64,000 nucleotides of DNA, taken from Siphonodentalium dalli (taxonomy: Eukaryota; Mollusca; Scaphopoda; Gadilida; Siphonodentaliidae). The position numbers and the translations under genes were made by a program. This document shows positions 22,668 to 35,694 of this stretch, one piece after another. Every line of letters starts with the position of its first letter. Within the stretch, counting starts at the first letter, position 1. The notes beneath the pieces are model-generated. The model had not been told where the DNA came from and ran no database searches. It saw nothing but the letters and a program-made list of their open reading frames with translations. Where the stretch lies: contig CP136068.1 of assembly GCA_032622095.1 (NCBI GenBank), positions 159,795,465 to 159,859,464 of the forward strand. Reading direction: 5' to 3'.

Positions 22668-24589
22668 GTAACATCACTTATATCCAAGTCAATTCCATTA
22701 TATTCATTCCCTTTACTAATAAAGTACGCACTGACACAATTTAACATTCGATATACGAACACACGTTTAGTGTGCCATTATAACATATACATGTTGATAA
22801 ATAAACGCAACAATCCGGAAAAATGTCAAAATGTGTGGTACATCCAGTGAGTAGAGTGTGTGATATAACCACACTCTACTCACTGTAACGATTGTTTCAC
22901 AATGACACATTCAACACCGAAAGTTTGAGTGGCGAGGATGATGGAGCGCTATTGTATAGTCATCCCTGCGTCAGTGTTATCCAAACTACACTATATACGA
23001 TCCTGAATAACCGCGGCACATCATAAGTTACCGGTCAGCACAACGAAACAAATATACATTTGCGTAACGGTAATCGCATTGCATAGGTCTACAGTTGCCA
23101 AAAATTGTCGTGTACGTGGTCATTGCAAATTTGAACAAGTCAAGATAAGACAGTTTTAAATAATAGTTAATAATGTTCTAAAATAAATCGAAATGGCGTA
23201 AACTATTTTAAGTACTGTATAATTGTTTGCGTTTTGCGGCTATTTACAGCGGTTCGCGGGAATCTTGGTGATCCCTAGTTAGTGTCCAGTCTGTTCAAAC
23301 TTTCAACAAGGGATTATCTATACACTTGTTCAATAGTTTATGAAACTGAGAAACAAATCCGGTCAATATGCCTAACTTTGTGTAAGTGAAAAAGATTTTG
23401 TGTAAATTTGACTAACCGATACCCTACCGAAAATAACTGCCACTAACCCTGGTCTTAGTCAGCGTCGTGTCTAAGTTATACAAATCAGAGGAGTATATAT
23501 AACATTTCCTTCGAGGTATTGTCATATGTGTGTTTAATAGCCATTGAATCGCATATCTCTTAGGTCTATAATTGAACGAATAATTATGACTGAAGGAGAT
23601 AACGGCATTCATATCAGGACTACATCCCCAAATCAAAGCCTATAGTGTTTCGAAATAAAGTGCTAATGCATAGACACCACAATCACCCAGGAAATGAATA
23701 AAGCTTTAAGAGACACTTACCAACTATTGTTATATCTCTCAACAAACCAGTATTGTAATATGTGTTTTGGAGAATTGTTTGAAAGATTGGCATATATTTA
23801 ACTCTGATTCTGGATATGTTAGCATGTTAGAATTATTTCCACAACATTTCCACTAAATTACATGTTCATCTTACTAGTTACTAATAGTATATGGTTATTA
23901 TGAATCAATCCTAATTATTTTGACTATGTTTATGGCTTACAACATCATTGTGACTAACTTTCCGACTTAGGTACTATGACTAACCGACCGTTGTCATCCT
24001 AGTGACAAACATTGACTAACCAAAGTCATATTGACTAACTTTACTTTCTCAGAATGAGCCAGGCTCTTTATTTCTAGAACTGCAACTGAAGTGTAACATG
24101 ATCCCTTTCTAAATTGCTAGCAGACTATCTTACAAATTGGAAAAAAATGGAGCTGCTTAAAATCACACATCTCGTCTTTGGAACCACCCCAGTGGCATTC
24201 CCCAACATTTAACCTTTCTTCCTTTTAATATACAAACATGGATTACATGAAAACCTCACAATTCACCGTTACTTGACTTAATATATTGCAAGTAAAACTG
24301 AAAGAGGACATCCAAAACAGTATGTGGGCAAAATCATTATCCTCCTTGCCGAGCCATAATCCATCCGATTTAATATGTGACGTATGTACAACGCCGGGCG
24401 ATATTGCACGATTACATGCACAACAAGATTATAAACGTTCAAGTACATTTTATTGCTAACATTATTGCATTATTGCAATACCTTAGGGGCATGTTATAAC
24501 TCAAAGCTATCACCAAGTATTCATAGTAATAATTTCGATGCCCATGAAAAACGTAAGATTCCCTGGCACTAAACCTAGAAAATAAGTCT
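22668..24589. other. Probable first intron of gene B, unannotated part
   Basis: AT-rich DNA starting with the GTAACA donor of the PAN exon. I see no further exon, RNA gene or clear repeat, apart from a short inverted motif at about 22847-22883 (ACTCACTG / CACTCTACTCACTG). Confidence 0.4.
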
Positions 24590-24782
24590 GTTAAAGAATA
24601 TAAGAAAACATTATTAAAATTGTAAAAAATTGTAAAAAATAATAACAAATGATGAAACATTGTTAGGCCAATGTATTCTCTTGTATATGCGAGGCGACCT
24701 ATGGTCGACTCGCATATATAAGAGAATGCATTGGCACAGGGTATATGGGTTGATACAAAAATCGGACCTGGCACTGAAAGGG
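24590..24782. mobile_element. Diverged hairpin MITE related to the TTAA family
   Basis: One palindrome (24666-24735) is shared with the elements at 3.1 and 3.8 kb (GCCAATG.ATTCTCTT.TATA and its complement). The sequence before it resembles their A-rich spacer. The right end reads CTGAAAGGG followed by TTAA (24783-24786), a different terminal sequence from the other copies. I could not fix the left end. Confidence 0.55.
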
Positions 24783-27522
24783 TTAATGCCTAGTGGCTGC
24801 AATGGGCGTTGAGTGAAGATCCACGACGAGGCGAAACGTAACATGACGTACGCTTAGAATGGAACAGAGTCTGTAATCTGCAACTGAATGATGATCATAT
24901 CGAAACATATTGGCATCTTAATATACTTATGCTATACACTTGTAACAAGAATATTAATGTTCGAGCACATTTTATACAATACTTTATTGCTGATGAGTGT
25001 AATTAAAATTAATAGATTCCCAACCACATATTCAGTATACTTTATTCAGGGGAGTTGTACACGTATGTAAGACGAATAGGCATCACATCGTGTACTTGAC
25101 ATAGACTGGAACTGTGAACTACCCACGAACCAGAGAGCCTAATTCCACAATAACTTCTAAAGCATGTGACCACTTTGGAATTATGAACCTTACCACACAG
25201 GGCCACGAAATAATGTAAGACAGACCGAGTCAGATAGCTATCAGCATACTGACGGTTTCAATGGAATGTAAGTATGTACGGGCCACTCATAAAGTAAATG
25301 CCTCTCGTAGGATAGTATACTCTTACTCTAGTCGAGTTAGCCTATCTCAGCTAACGTCTATAGGAATCAGGGAGCTAAATGTGTTCTAGAGTCGGGGAGC
25401 GAGTACACAGTGGAATGTTAAAGGTGAAGGTACCTGAAGAATGACCTTCACCTGATACATGCGACACGTTATTAAAGGATGACATCGCGTTTATTTGATT
25501 TGTACATAATATCTAAATAATTTAAACTGGTGAATGAATGGGGGAATGGATGTTTGTGAGCGGGAAATTTATTTAACTAGCTGCTGTAGTCCTGGGTTTT
25601 TCCAGATCAAATTTGGCTGTGTGATAGCCCTGTCGTAGAATTGGGGATTTATTTTAAAAAGTAAATACATGACCTATGAATTTTCTTACATTTTCGTGAT
25701 CAACTGGTGTCAATCTAGCTGGGTAAATATCACTGGTATGGCCTGCATGCTTCATTTCAGTGAATTTGGCCGAAACGTTAACACTGTCGCCTATGGGACA
25801 AGCATCACATTGTATCTATACTGATGATCGAAGTTCAATAACATCTTAGACCACGATTCGATTCAATTACCTCATATGTCAATATACCCTTGGACAAACT
25901 ATGTTTAAGATAAGGACAACGTATGTCAACTACAATCCATAATTATGTCAACTGCATTTAAATAACAATGATAATAAGATAAACTGATACAATTGAGTCC
26001 AGATAAATAAAACAACACCCCAGATAACATGAACAGACATAGTAAGACCATTATGTGTATACTTATTCCTATTCACTGGTGGGAAATGTTTAAATATAAA
26101 GTTCAACACACGGCATGTTCGATAGCTGAACTCGGTATCTGCGCATCTCAAAAGGGAACAACCCGCCAGTGGACATAAAGTTGGTTAACAGCATAACACT
26201 CGAAATGAAGATCATAAGCAACCGATTGAGTATCGTAAAGTAACGTATTTAAAACTACTAGAACATATATGAGTGTTTCATGTCGATTACAAATACCAGC
26301 ACACTTCTCGTTAAATATCAATTGTTTAGACTGTGTACCGCGACCAAACAGTTATGCGTATAGTGAAACGACCCTAACATTTGCTATGATAAATCAATGT
26401 ACGCAATGGGACATAACTCTGCATTAGGCTATGGACGACACAACCCCTCGTTTGTGTAGTCGTTTTTCAACGGGATCGAACTAATAGATGGGTGCTGAAT
26501 GAAAGTATGGGCGGACAATATCCCAAACTCAGATAAGAGTAGGGGCACCATAAATAGGGGCGTGAACATTGAATGACATTCTCAAAACGCAGGGCCACAA
26601 ATGATCAGCGTAGTTGTGAGATTTTTTTGGTGAAAATATGAAAAGTAGGGGTACCGTTATTTGGATCCCGAGAGTACATCTTCAACAGATTCAACAGTTC
26701 AATGATTCCCACCTAACATGTGTGTGGTAATTGTCCAACGGAGAGCTAAATAAATGTGGGAACTATTACAACCTGGTCAATATCAGCGTATCCAATATCG
26801 CATGTTACCATGTCATCGCTGGATATAATTTGTTTTCGAAGTTGTGGTTGTCAGTGAGAATTTCAATATATTGTAGCGGTGTGTATTCGCGGATAACTTA
26901 CCGACAGGTAAATACTTAGTGTGGACATAGCGGACTTATTTCATTGAAAAAAAAAATCAGTAGTACCGACGCACTCGCCCCAAGTATGAAGCAGTGCACT
27001 CAGACTACGGACAATTCCAACCACACCGACTGTATAACACATCAGCAGAGTGTTGCGCATCACTTGAATGTGGTATACTAACCATTATATTATCTGGCCT
27101 TTGTCGCGTAGAATATACAGTTTGGTCGATAATTTATATCTCTGCCGATCGGCACGTTGAATGGGGGTCGTCAACGTGTAAAGAAACACATATAAAGTGC
27201 GGACCATCGGTGATGGCAATTATCACACTATTTGTTTAGGTTAAAACTCTATTTTACAATAATTGTAATTGCAATAAGTATAATTACGTGCCGGACCATT
27301 CTGCACCACATAATATGTTTCGTATATAGTGAAGGTCGGATGGCATACATAGACTTCACAGATTACACCAGTTCGTATGTACTTAAACGTGTGTATATAC
27401 GGAATACTCTTTGATGAGTAGTTAGCCCGTAGGACATGTTCATATATAATAAGTTCAACAGTAAGTGGAATAGGATTCCATTTACGCTTTATATTGTCTT
27501 TCGTCTGCTCATATTTCCTTAA
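24783..27522. other. Unannotated stretch (probable gene B intron)
   Basis: No convincing exon, RNA gene or repeat. An ORF at 26731-26919 ends at a possible donor (CGACAG-GTAAATA) but has no recognisable domain and no clear acceptor, so it is not called. Confidence 0.35.
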
Positions 27523-27811
27523 CCCTTTACCCAACAGAACGGCCCTGTGCCAATGCATTCTCTTATATATGCGAGTCGACCATAAGTCGCCTCGCATATA
27601 TAAGAGAATGCATTGGCTTAACACATTAAAAATTATAAAATTGTTAAAGAATGTAAGAAAAAATGGTAAAAAGTGTTAAAAACAGATTTTTTTTAGGCCA
27701 ATGCATTCTCTTATATATGCGAGGCGACCTATGGTCGACTCGGATATATAAGAGAATGCATTGGCACAGGGCATAACTGTAACTATCACAATGTGGTCAA
27801 GGAGCCGGTTC
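27523..27811. mobile_element. TTAA hairpin MITE, right-truncated copy
   Basis: TTAA at 27519-27522 precedes the CCCTTTACCCAACA end. Both palindromes and the spacer are present. Homology stops at GGAGCCGGTT (about 27811), and the right third and right terminal repeat are missing. Confidence 0.8.
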
Positions 27812-28239
27812 ACAGACTGTAGCTCGTGCTAAGAAGATGCTGTTAGTTTTATATTCGATTTTCTTGTGTTTTCGGGCGCCGATACAGCATTATAACATAA
27901 TGTGATAAGTAGAGTTACACTATTCAAACAATACACATTTTAGTGTTACCCGTTATTTAGTTCCGGTAAATAACCGGATGTGTCTAATGTTTATCAACAA
28001 ATATGTCTGCGCCCGCATCTTTCGATATCATAAACGTTTTCGATTATAAATCATCTCTAAATTATCTCCAATACATCACATCGGATTAAACTATATCGAA
28101 ATGTGAAGCATGATACCAATTTGCCCAGGGTTTGATCCGAATTCTGATACAGGCGCTTTTTTGGTATACGATATGTAGTTTGGTGTTTCACCACTGACCG
28201 CTTGCCCGCAATACCAGTAAGGTCTGGAGAGGCGTTGCC

Positions 28240-28893
28240 GGCAAACAATCGGTAATCTTCTTAAATGTGTCTGTCTTTCTGCTGTGTGTAGTCTAGTTTG
28301 AGGTTTGTTTTCGAGTGGCCGGTACACCTAACTTGGTATCTTCCCTCGGACCCCGAAGTCTCTGACTTTGTCACCGAACGTGACCGACGACAGGCGGCGT
28401 CCAATAGATGCCACAAATCCACCAAGTTTTCAAATCAAGCCCCCTTTATGGAACATGGTTTTCAAGGGCCAGCTTGGGGTTTCCTTTAAATAGATATATC
28501 TCTCTAGAAAATGTCACCCCCCAAATACTTAATATCTTTTAAACTACTGTAAACGTCCACCACCCCCAGATGACTAGCATTGACATGTTAACATATATAT
28601 CTATAAAATAATTATATATCAAAATTTAACAAGGGAAATATGGGAACAATAACAAATATTGGCTCATCGGGGAGGGCTGTCAAAAATTAATTACTGTTAA
28701 TGGGCTTGATACCTGCCCCCTCATATAATCCCAATTTTCCTTTCGGGCTTTACGGCAAACAATCGATATTCTTCTTAAATGTGTCTGTCTTTCTGTTTGT
28801 ATGTAGTCTAGTCTAATATCTGTATTCAAGTGGCGGGTAAACCTAGCCTGGGACCTTCCCTCGGATCCCGACGACAGGCGGAGTCCAATAAAT
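28240..28893 (+). repeat. Pair of ~150-bp direct repeats
   Basis: 28240-28413 and 28752-28893 share GGCAAACAATCG, TTCTTAAATGTGTCTGTCTT, GTAGTCTAGT, CTTCCCTCGGA.CCCGA and GACAGGCGG.GTCCAATA. The intervening sequence is unrelated. They may be ends of an unrecognised element. Confidence 0.65.
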
Positions 28894-29014
28894 CACAGTA
28901 GCGAGATAAAACACAGAATATCCATGAATGCACTTCGTGACAAATGAATACAAGAAAACTAAGATGCATGCATCAGGTCGGCCGTGAACTATCTACCATA
29001 GAATTGTTGTAGCT

Positions 29015-29604
29015 ATCGATTATACATTTTGGAACACCTGTCTGTATGTATGTGTGTATGCATGAATGCATGTGTGTATGTGTAATAGACTCTAACACTG
29101 CTCGACTGATCCGACTCGGATTTGGTATTTAACGTGTCAACTTGACCTCGCTCATAGGCATGTTTCTGGACCTTGACCGATCCGACTAAAAATTTGTGTG
29201 TAGGACTACTTCGATTCCGGGAGCAATATTGACGGGTCCAATTTCACGTGGGACCATGTTCTCGAACGTGCTGATGTAGGCATGTTTCTGGACTATTTGG
29301 ACGGGTCAAATCTTGATCCCGACCTTACTTTGACATTCAAAAAGATCAATTCAAGGTCAAATCTGGTAAAACGAAGTATTTCAACGAAATATAATACCTA
29401 CTGTTACTTTTGTCAAATCGGGTAAAGCCGGGCGGATTTCGACGGGTACTTTTGTCGTGACTTTTGTCCGGGGAGTGTTTTGGGCGGGTCAAATCGTGAC
29501 CCGACATGACGTTCACCTTTAAAATGGTCAATTCAAGGTTAAATCGCGCAATTCTCCGAAAATCAGAGGGGAACATCCCGGACGAAGTAGGGTCCACCAA
29601 CTAC
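29015..29604 (+). mobile_element. Helitron-like element, family 1, single copy
   Basis: Starts after A29014 with TCGATTATACATTTTGG and a TG-rich run. It ends with the imperfect hairpin CCCGGACGAAGTAGGGT and then CTAC followed by T. These ends correspond to those of the dimer at 33475-35025, where the 3' end is a proper CTAG. The interior carries GACGGGTCAAAT..TGA.CC motifs shared with the dimer. No coding capacity. Confidence 0.6.
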
Positions 29605-29788
29605 TATTATATATTTCTAGATTTATTTACAAACTAAATACCTGTATATTGTACAAAGAAATGTTTGACAAATATATCTGTATCAATATTACCATACGGG
29701 TCATTAAAATAGATACGACGAAACAAATTTTGAAGGGTGCATGGTATCAGGTAAATTTTTATATTTCAAATGATGACAGGAATGCGGA

Positions 29789-31150
29789 AAGTTGAAGTAC
29801 CTACGTAATACTGGCTATCCGAATGAAGAGATATACATGTATATAAAAACCAAAATAGAAGATGACTGCTGGCGACAATGTTTTCCAAAAAAATTCAAAG
29901 CATTCGATAGCTCCCATCTAGTTGTCAGCCCGAATATCAATATAAAGTGTGGTGACTATCAGATGAGGGATATGACTGTACAGTTGCTAAACAATTCAGA
30001 CACGCAAAAGAGGATCAAACAGTAAGATACCAAATTGCTGCCTGTGGTAATGTTTTTTAACGAAATTCGGGAAAATTAGATTACTCTCCCCCTGGTTATC
30101 CAGAAGATCATTGTGGAATCTGGTGACGATCGGACAAGGGGTGTCGTCTGTAGGATCAACCAAATTATTCAGCCATAAAAATAGTAAAATTCAAGATCAC
30201 CGCTGGCAGTGATGTCTTCACAAGGACAGCTTGAGAACAAAACATGGCTCACATCTAGCGGTGACCCAAACTATCCACATGAGAAAAAGTTCTCCAATAA
30301 AAGCTGGCTGCAGGGTGCGCCAATTTATTCAAATTCGAAATTTAACAGGGTGTACTGCTTGTGGCCATGTTTTCCCCGCAAATTTGATAGACTGGTGGAC
30401 AAAACCACTGAATCCGTTGAATCAATATACATGTATACATGGATTAATGTATATGCATTGTTATACACAGTACTGGTATATAAAGGTACTGAAAATAACA
30501 ATATTACTAGTATACACAAAATAAACCATATATCATGGCTATGGGTTCTAATATCCGAATATGACAGCTGATAACTTGGTGTGAATCGAAGAGTGGTGGT
30601 GTCTCACGCATATCTAACCCTCCATGTTAGAAACATGCCATTAAATGTCATAAGTATAATCTAGCTTGAGGACAGAAGTTATCCATAAAAACCCCCCTTA
30701 ATTCAACCAGGTCCTCGCGCGATGTATGGTCGATCACATGATGATCTAGGGGTGATTAGAATTGTTGTATAAAAACAGCACTGCATGTAAATATAAAATA
30801 AAATAGTGCTACATCTTATTACAGATTATTGCCATATATAATCAGTGACTATACAGACAGTCTGACAAAATAAAGTTTCAGTGACACTCTATCCGAAGAG
30901 GGGAATAATTCCATCTGTTACAGTCAATGGAGCAATTATGAATCTGGAAAGGTGAAATTTCTAAGTAATACTAGATATCGACATGACGCGATAACATATA
31001 ACGTAAATGCAATATGGCCGCTGGCGACCATTTTTTCCTATAAAATTAAAAAAATATTTGATAGCTCTCATCTGATAGATCAATATCAAGATAAATATGA
31101 AGTTTAGTGATGATCGGATGAGTGAAGTGGACTGTGCTAAACGGTTTAGT
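29789..31150 (+). repeat. Old tandem-like repeat region, ~210-bp units
   Basis: 29789-30010 and 30948-31150 are clearly homologous (AAGTAATACT, GACAT/GAAGAG, CTGGCGAC, ATTTGATAGCTCTCATCT, AATATCAA.ATAAA). Parts between, around 30190-30420, carry related pieces such as GGCCATGTTTTCC. Small ORFs here differ between units, so I do not call genes. Confidence 0.55.
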
Positions 31151-31465
31151 AATGCTTAAAAAGATTTTTACCTTAATATTTTTATGTTCACTTTATAAAC
31201 TTCACTGAGTCATCTTTGTCATGTATTGAGTTTGATATCTTTTGTTAACAGTTTATAAATCATGTATGTCTCATGTTTGTTATTTTAATTTATGTGTTTA
31301 TTATCATTAAATAAAGTTGAATTCCTTAAAAAGATTCTTACCTCAATGTTTTTATGTTCACTTTATAAACTCCACTGAGTCATCTTTGTCATGTATTGAA
31401 TTTGATATCTTTTGTTAACAGTTCATAAATTATGTATGTCTCGTGTTCGTTATTATATTATATAC
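31150..31465 (+). repeat. Two tandem copies of a retroelement-like 3' tail
   Basis: About 31158-31326 is repeated at 31327-31462: AAAAAGATT.TTACCT, TTTATGTTCACTTTATAAAC, GAGTCATCTTTGTCATGTAT and TTTGATATCTTTTGTTAACA. The first unit ends in AATAAAGTTGAATTCCTT, like a polyadenylated LINE 3' end. Confidence 0.6.
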
Positions 31466-32394
31466 ACTTTATAGTGTGTTTCAGAACGAAAACAAAATGA
31501 ATAAAATCAACAAATTTGTAAATTTAAAAACAATTCAAACGTTGTTGTATTCCATGTCCCAGCCCGGACATATACACCAAATTTCAATAATATTCATTGA
31601 GAAACAACGGATCAAACGCCATATAACACCCCGTATGCATCTTTTATTCCGAGTTGGCCTTTTATTCCGAGTTGGCACGCGCCGATTGGGCGAGTTAGCC
31701 CTGGGGCGAGTACGCCGATTCCGACACCTTTTCTATTTGCAGCAGGTTAAGTTTACGCGTAATTTAATTTACAAAGTTCCCCAATTGGTATCGTAAATAG
31801 AGCGACCTTATTTGACAGAGAATGGCTCTGTTATTGATTATAAAGTTGCTATACATTAAAAACGACAATTCACATGCTCGTTCAAGCGCAGTAGTCTATT
31901 TTCCCCATGTTAAAGGACATCCACAAATACTAAATAACGCTAACTTACTGCCGAATGTTTTACACGACAACATATTTGGGCTGAATTCATCTGACGCGGT
32001 ATTATTCCTCAAAATAAACAACAAAACCATCGTTACTTGGAAATGTAGTTTGGGCTAACATTTACATAAATCCTCCACATCATTATTCCGACACACACGT
32101 CAGATGAAAAACTCACATGAAGTAACCGGACAAATTGGCCGAAATGATATTAAAACAGTTGCTCGACACAGCGATAACCGGGACAGTTTTTATAAAACAT
32201 ATCAAATACATTTAATCTTCACTAGATGTGAATTATGCGTCACACAATCAAAACAAAACAAAAACAGAAAACTAAATCCCCAAAACAAACACTAATCTCC
32301 ATCGAAATATCAAAAACATCAAAGTTGTGGTTATATAGTGCGATGACAATTATCCACAGCTTGTCTTGCATATGTTAAACAGTGTACACGTGGC

Positions 32395-33005
32395 ATGCTT
32401 GAAGTTGGCTGGCTTACACTACAAATAATACGCGAATTTCACAAATTAAAAACGCTTTACAAAATAAAAAATGCTGACGCACCTAGTTATCTAACCATAC
32501 TCCTACCACAACGAGCCAACGAGGTTTCGGGTTATTCCTTCAGAAGACCAGGCGACTTCTACGCATATTTTTGCGAAACTGAACATTTCAGAAAATCGTT
32601 CTTGCCAAAAATGTGCCTAACTTGGAACAAACTCCCCGAAATTGTAACCAAAGCTGAAAGCCTACATGAATTCAAGATATTCCTCAAAATTATATACTAC
32701 ATACCCAAGCCCCCAAACTACTATTATACCGGTTCCAGAAATAACAATATAATAGATACCAAATTGCGAAACAAATGCAGCGACTTAAATCACGACAAAT
32801 TCGAAAACCACATAGCTCTTAGGCTCTTAGCCCATTCTGTGATTGTGGAAACGAAATCGAAGACGCCCACCATTACTTTTTCTTATGCCCCCTATACCAG
32901 ACACAACGCGTACGGCTTTTTAACATGCTTAGAACAAAGGGTATCTCTGTATACAATATCACCGACATCCTAAATGGTATACCAACAAGAAATTCAATTA
33001 ATTGA
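32395..33005 (+). pseudogene. Non-LTR retrotransposon ORF2 3' fragment (RT C terminus and CCHC motif)
   Basis: The reading frame from 32395 contains FHKLKTLYKIKNADAPSYL, CLTWNKLPE and LHEFKIFLK. This is the C-terminal conserved block of LINE reverse transcriptases (KLxxxYKIxNxxAPSYL ... WNxLP ... FKxxLK). After a frameshift near 32830, the rest is read in another frame: CDCGNEIEDAHHYFFLCPLY, then RLFNML and a TGA at 33003-33005. That gives the C-x-C...H...C nucleic-acid-binding motif found at the ends of many such ORF2 proteins. Palm, fingers and endonuclease are absent, so this is a 5'-truncated copy. The region upstream to 31465 holds short repeats but no RT motif that I recognise. Confidence 0.8.
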
Positions 33006-33309
33006 GGAAAAACACCCACTGTCCCGAGTGGTATTGATAAGCTATTGGAGGGTCTTCCACTTCGCATGCAAAATAGCAAAATATTATTAATTGATGACTG
33101 ATATACATGTACAGTACACACACATAGTAATAACAATTAACGTTATGATTTGAAACTAACCATGATAGGATATTGACAGTAAGGTGGTATTAACTACTAC
33201 GAGTAGTATTAGTAATAATAGTACCATTCTAGCATGATATATGTGTACATGATGTATGGGAAATATTAAAGGACAAAACAATAGTTACAATACAATTAGA
33301 ACTCTTTTT

Positions 33310-33440
33310 TTAATTAATCGCAAGAAGAGCTAATTGAGCTTAAGCATAATAAGGGAATCTCTATTCTGCTTAAGCGCAATAAGGAAATATTTAACTGTGC
33401 TTAAGCGCAATAATGGAATTTACAAATTGCGCTTATATGA
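33310..33440. repeat. AAGCGCAATAAGG repeat field, left part
   Basis: Several ~40-bp units built around GCTTAAGCGCAATAAGGAA. The motif recurs at 35145-35365, on the other side of the Helitron-like dimer. Confidence 0.65.
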
Positions 33441-33474
33441 TAAAACCCAGATAGGAATCTCTTAATAATGAATA

Positions 33475-34513
33475 TCTATTATATATTTTGAAAGATCTGT
33501 GTGTGTGTGTGTGTATCTGTCTGTGTGTGTGTAATCGATGAACTCAAAAACGACCGACCCGATTTCGATGAAACTTGGTACGTGGGGGTATTTTCGGCCG
33601 GGGGTTAACATAGGTCTATTGATTTGCCCGTGCGACGTGACCTTGACCTTCAAAACTCATATCTCGGGATCCGCAGTGCTATCGCGCCGGATTTAGCACT
33701 GCGATGCACGGAGGATAACTCTATATTCATACGTCGACGAACGTTAGCAATTTGCAGGCATGCAATTACGCATCGTGTATTTTTCCCAAAATTATAACAT
33801 TTACAATATATATTGTCAATTTGCAGGCTATTAAAAATCGTGCATCTATCCCAAAATATATCATTTATTACAATTTCTGATATATAAATTTTGTTACAGC
33901 TAATATTCTTAGGTCTATTGTCGATAGATTTATTTTTTGTATATTCACACCACGCATAGGCTCAAGCTGTTTACATTTACCCCGCGGGTCTGGAATCTCA
34001 TCCAAGAATCCATTTAGCTGAAATGATACTTCGTTGTTGCGAAATGGAATATACCGGTGGCCCCAAGCCGTCAATGTCAACAACATCGAAATTGTTCAAC
34101 TTTGACTGCGAGAAAATAATTAGTTAAAATTTACCACACAATGCTAATTTATCTTTACGTTGAAGCTTGATAAGTAATGAGCGTGTGTATATGAGGCGCG
34201 TTTACATACTTTAGTGGAAATCAAATCGGGTAAAACTGGCGGATTTTTACGCACGAAATTTGATACATAGGGTATCTCGGTATCCGCTGGGCCGATTTCC
34301 CAGTATCCGCTTGCCCAATTTCCACCATTTTTGGGGTGTTGGTGTTGGAAAATTGCCAGACGGATTTTGACAAAATTTGATACTTAGTGGACCATAGTGG
34401 TAATTGTTTCCAGGGAGTGTTTTGGACGGGTCAAATCGTGACCCCACCTGACCTTGACCTTCAAAATGGTCAATTCAATGTCAAAGCCCGGACGAAGTCG
34501 GGTCACATTCTAG
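33475..34513 (+). mobile_element. Helitron-like element, family 1, dimer unit 1
   Basis: Starts after A33474 with TCTATTATATATTTTG and a CTGTGTG run, then AATCGATGAACTCAAAAACG. It ends with hairpin CCCGGACGAAGTCGGGT and CTAG at 34510-34513. The next unit begins at the following base. A 5' TC, a 3' hairpin and CTAG are Helitron termini. No Rep/helicase ORF is present. Confidence 0.65.
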
Positions 34514-35025
34514 TCTATTATATATTTTGGAAGATCTGTCTGTGTGTGTGTCTGTCTGTAATCGATGGACTCGAAAACGGCCGAGCCGATTTCGATAAAA
34601 CTTGGTAGGGAGTAACATAGGCATATTACTTTTCAGATCCGAGGTCAACTTTTCACGTGCCGAGGTCAAATCTGTTTTTACGCTGTGTTACGGGACTTTC
34701 ATTTGAGTTCGGTGCTTACAAATCGATTCGAAACAGCGCGAATAATAAAATGCCAGTCATAATTACCGATGGTAATTTATCTTTACGTTGAAACTTGATA
34801 ATTAATGAGCGTGTGTATATGAGGCGCGTTTATATACTTGAGTGGAAATCAAATCGGGTTAAACTGGCGTATTTTTACGGTCGAAATTTGATGCATAGGG
34901 TATCTCGGTATCCGCTGGGTCGATTTCCACGATTTTTGGGGTGTTGGTGTTTGACCCCACCTGACATTGACCTTCAAAATGGTCAATTCAAGGTCAAACC
35001 CGGACGAAGTCGGGTCACCTTCTAG
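34514..35025 (+). mobile_element. Helitron-like element, family 1, dimer unit 2
   Basis: Begins TCTATTATATATTTTGG directly after the CTAG of unit 1. It ends with the same hairpin and CTAG at 35022-35025, followed by T35026. It is an internally shorter version of unit 1. The two together occupy an A/T target, as expected for one head-to-tail insertion. Confidence 0.65.
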
Positions 35026-35144
35026 TATTATATATAGTACATACACTCCCTATAATTCAGGTGGTGTAGTCCATCTCCATGGTACAATGGGTGGAACAAA
35101 TATAGGATTATTCTACTATTTGCACAAGGGTGATCTAATGAGAG

Positions 35145-35365
35145 AGATATTAATTGCACTTAAGTGCAATATTGATGTAATTGCGCTTACGTCTAATAAG
35201 GAATGTCTTATTACACTTAAGCGCAATAAGAATATTCCTTATTGCACAGGAATATCACATTGTGCTTAAGCGCAATAAGGTATCTCTAATTATGCTTAAG
35301 CACAATAACTGAAGGAATATTCTTATTGGGCTTGAGCTCAATTAGAGATTACTTAAGTTATTGCA
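35145..35365. repeat. AAGCGCAATAAGG repeat field, right part
   Basis: At least six units with GCTTAAGCGCAATAAG or its variants in both orientations, including GCACTTAAGTGCAAT palindromes. Same family as 33310-33440. Confidence 0.65.
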
Positions 35366-35575
35366 GTTAATCGAAATTGTCTATTAAATGTCAAGTTGGT
35401 TTCCCGCAGAGATGTCTATGCGCAAGGGACCTACGCCAATCTTCTCTGTTGGGATTCCAATTGTTGGCTTATTAAATATGCACATATGCTTAAGATACAG
35501 TCGTGCGCGAAGCGCGCTCCCGTATGTCGGGTTTTGGATCCCAGTGAATTAAAATATCATTGAAATAATCGGTTT

Positions 35576-35592
35576 CCCCCCCCCCCCCCCCC
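35576..35592. repeat. Poly-C tract (17)
   Basis: Homopolymer run in otherwise AT-rich sequence. Confidence 0.9.
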
Positions 35593-35694
35593 AATAAACA
35601 TCCATATATTGAATATACATGTTTTTGGAGCAGAATTAGATAGTCCATATTGGACGCCATCATGGAATTTAATTTTTTTGTTTAATTTTCACAC

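Noticed and set aside
22668-22850. Extension of the PAN ORF to 22850 as coding
   Set aside because: The PAN-like sequence stops at the GTAACA donor; the remaining 60 residues look like translated intron.
26731-26919. Cys-containing ORF ending at a possible splice donor
   Set aside because: No recognisable domain and no good acceptor upstream; could not be supported as an exon.
35027-35269. ORF with YNSGGVVHLHG, reminiscent of the YNAGGV motif of gene A
   Set aside because: The rest of the domain pattern is missing, there is no convincing acceptor or donor, and it begins at a Helitron-like end; chance similarity.
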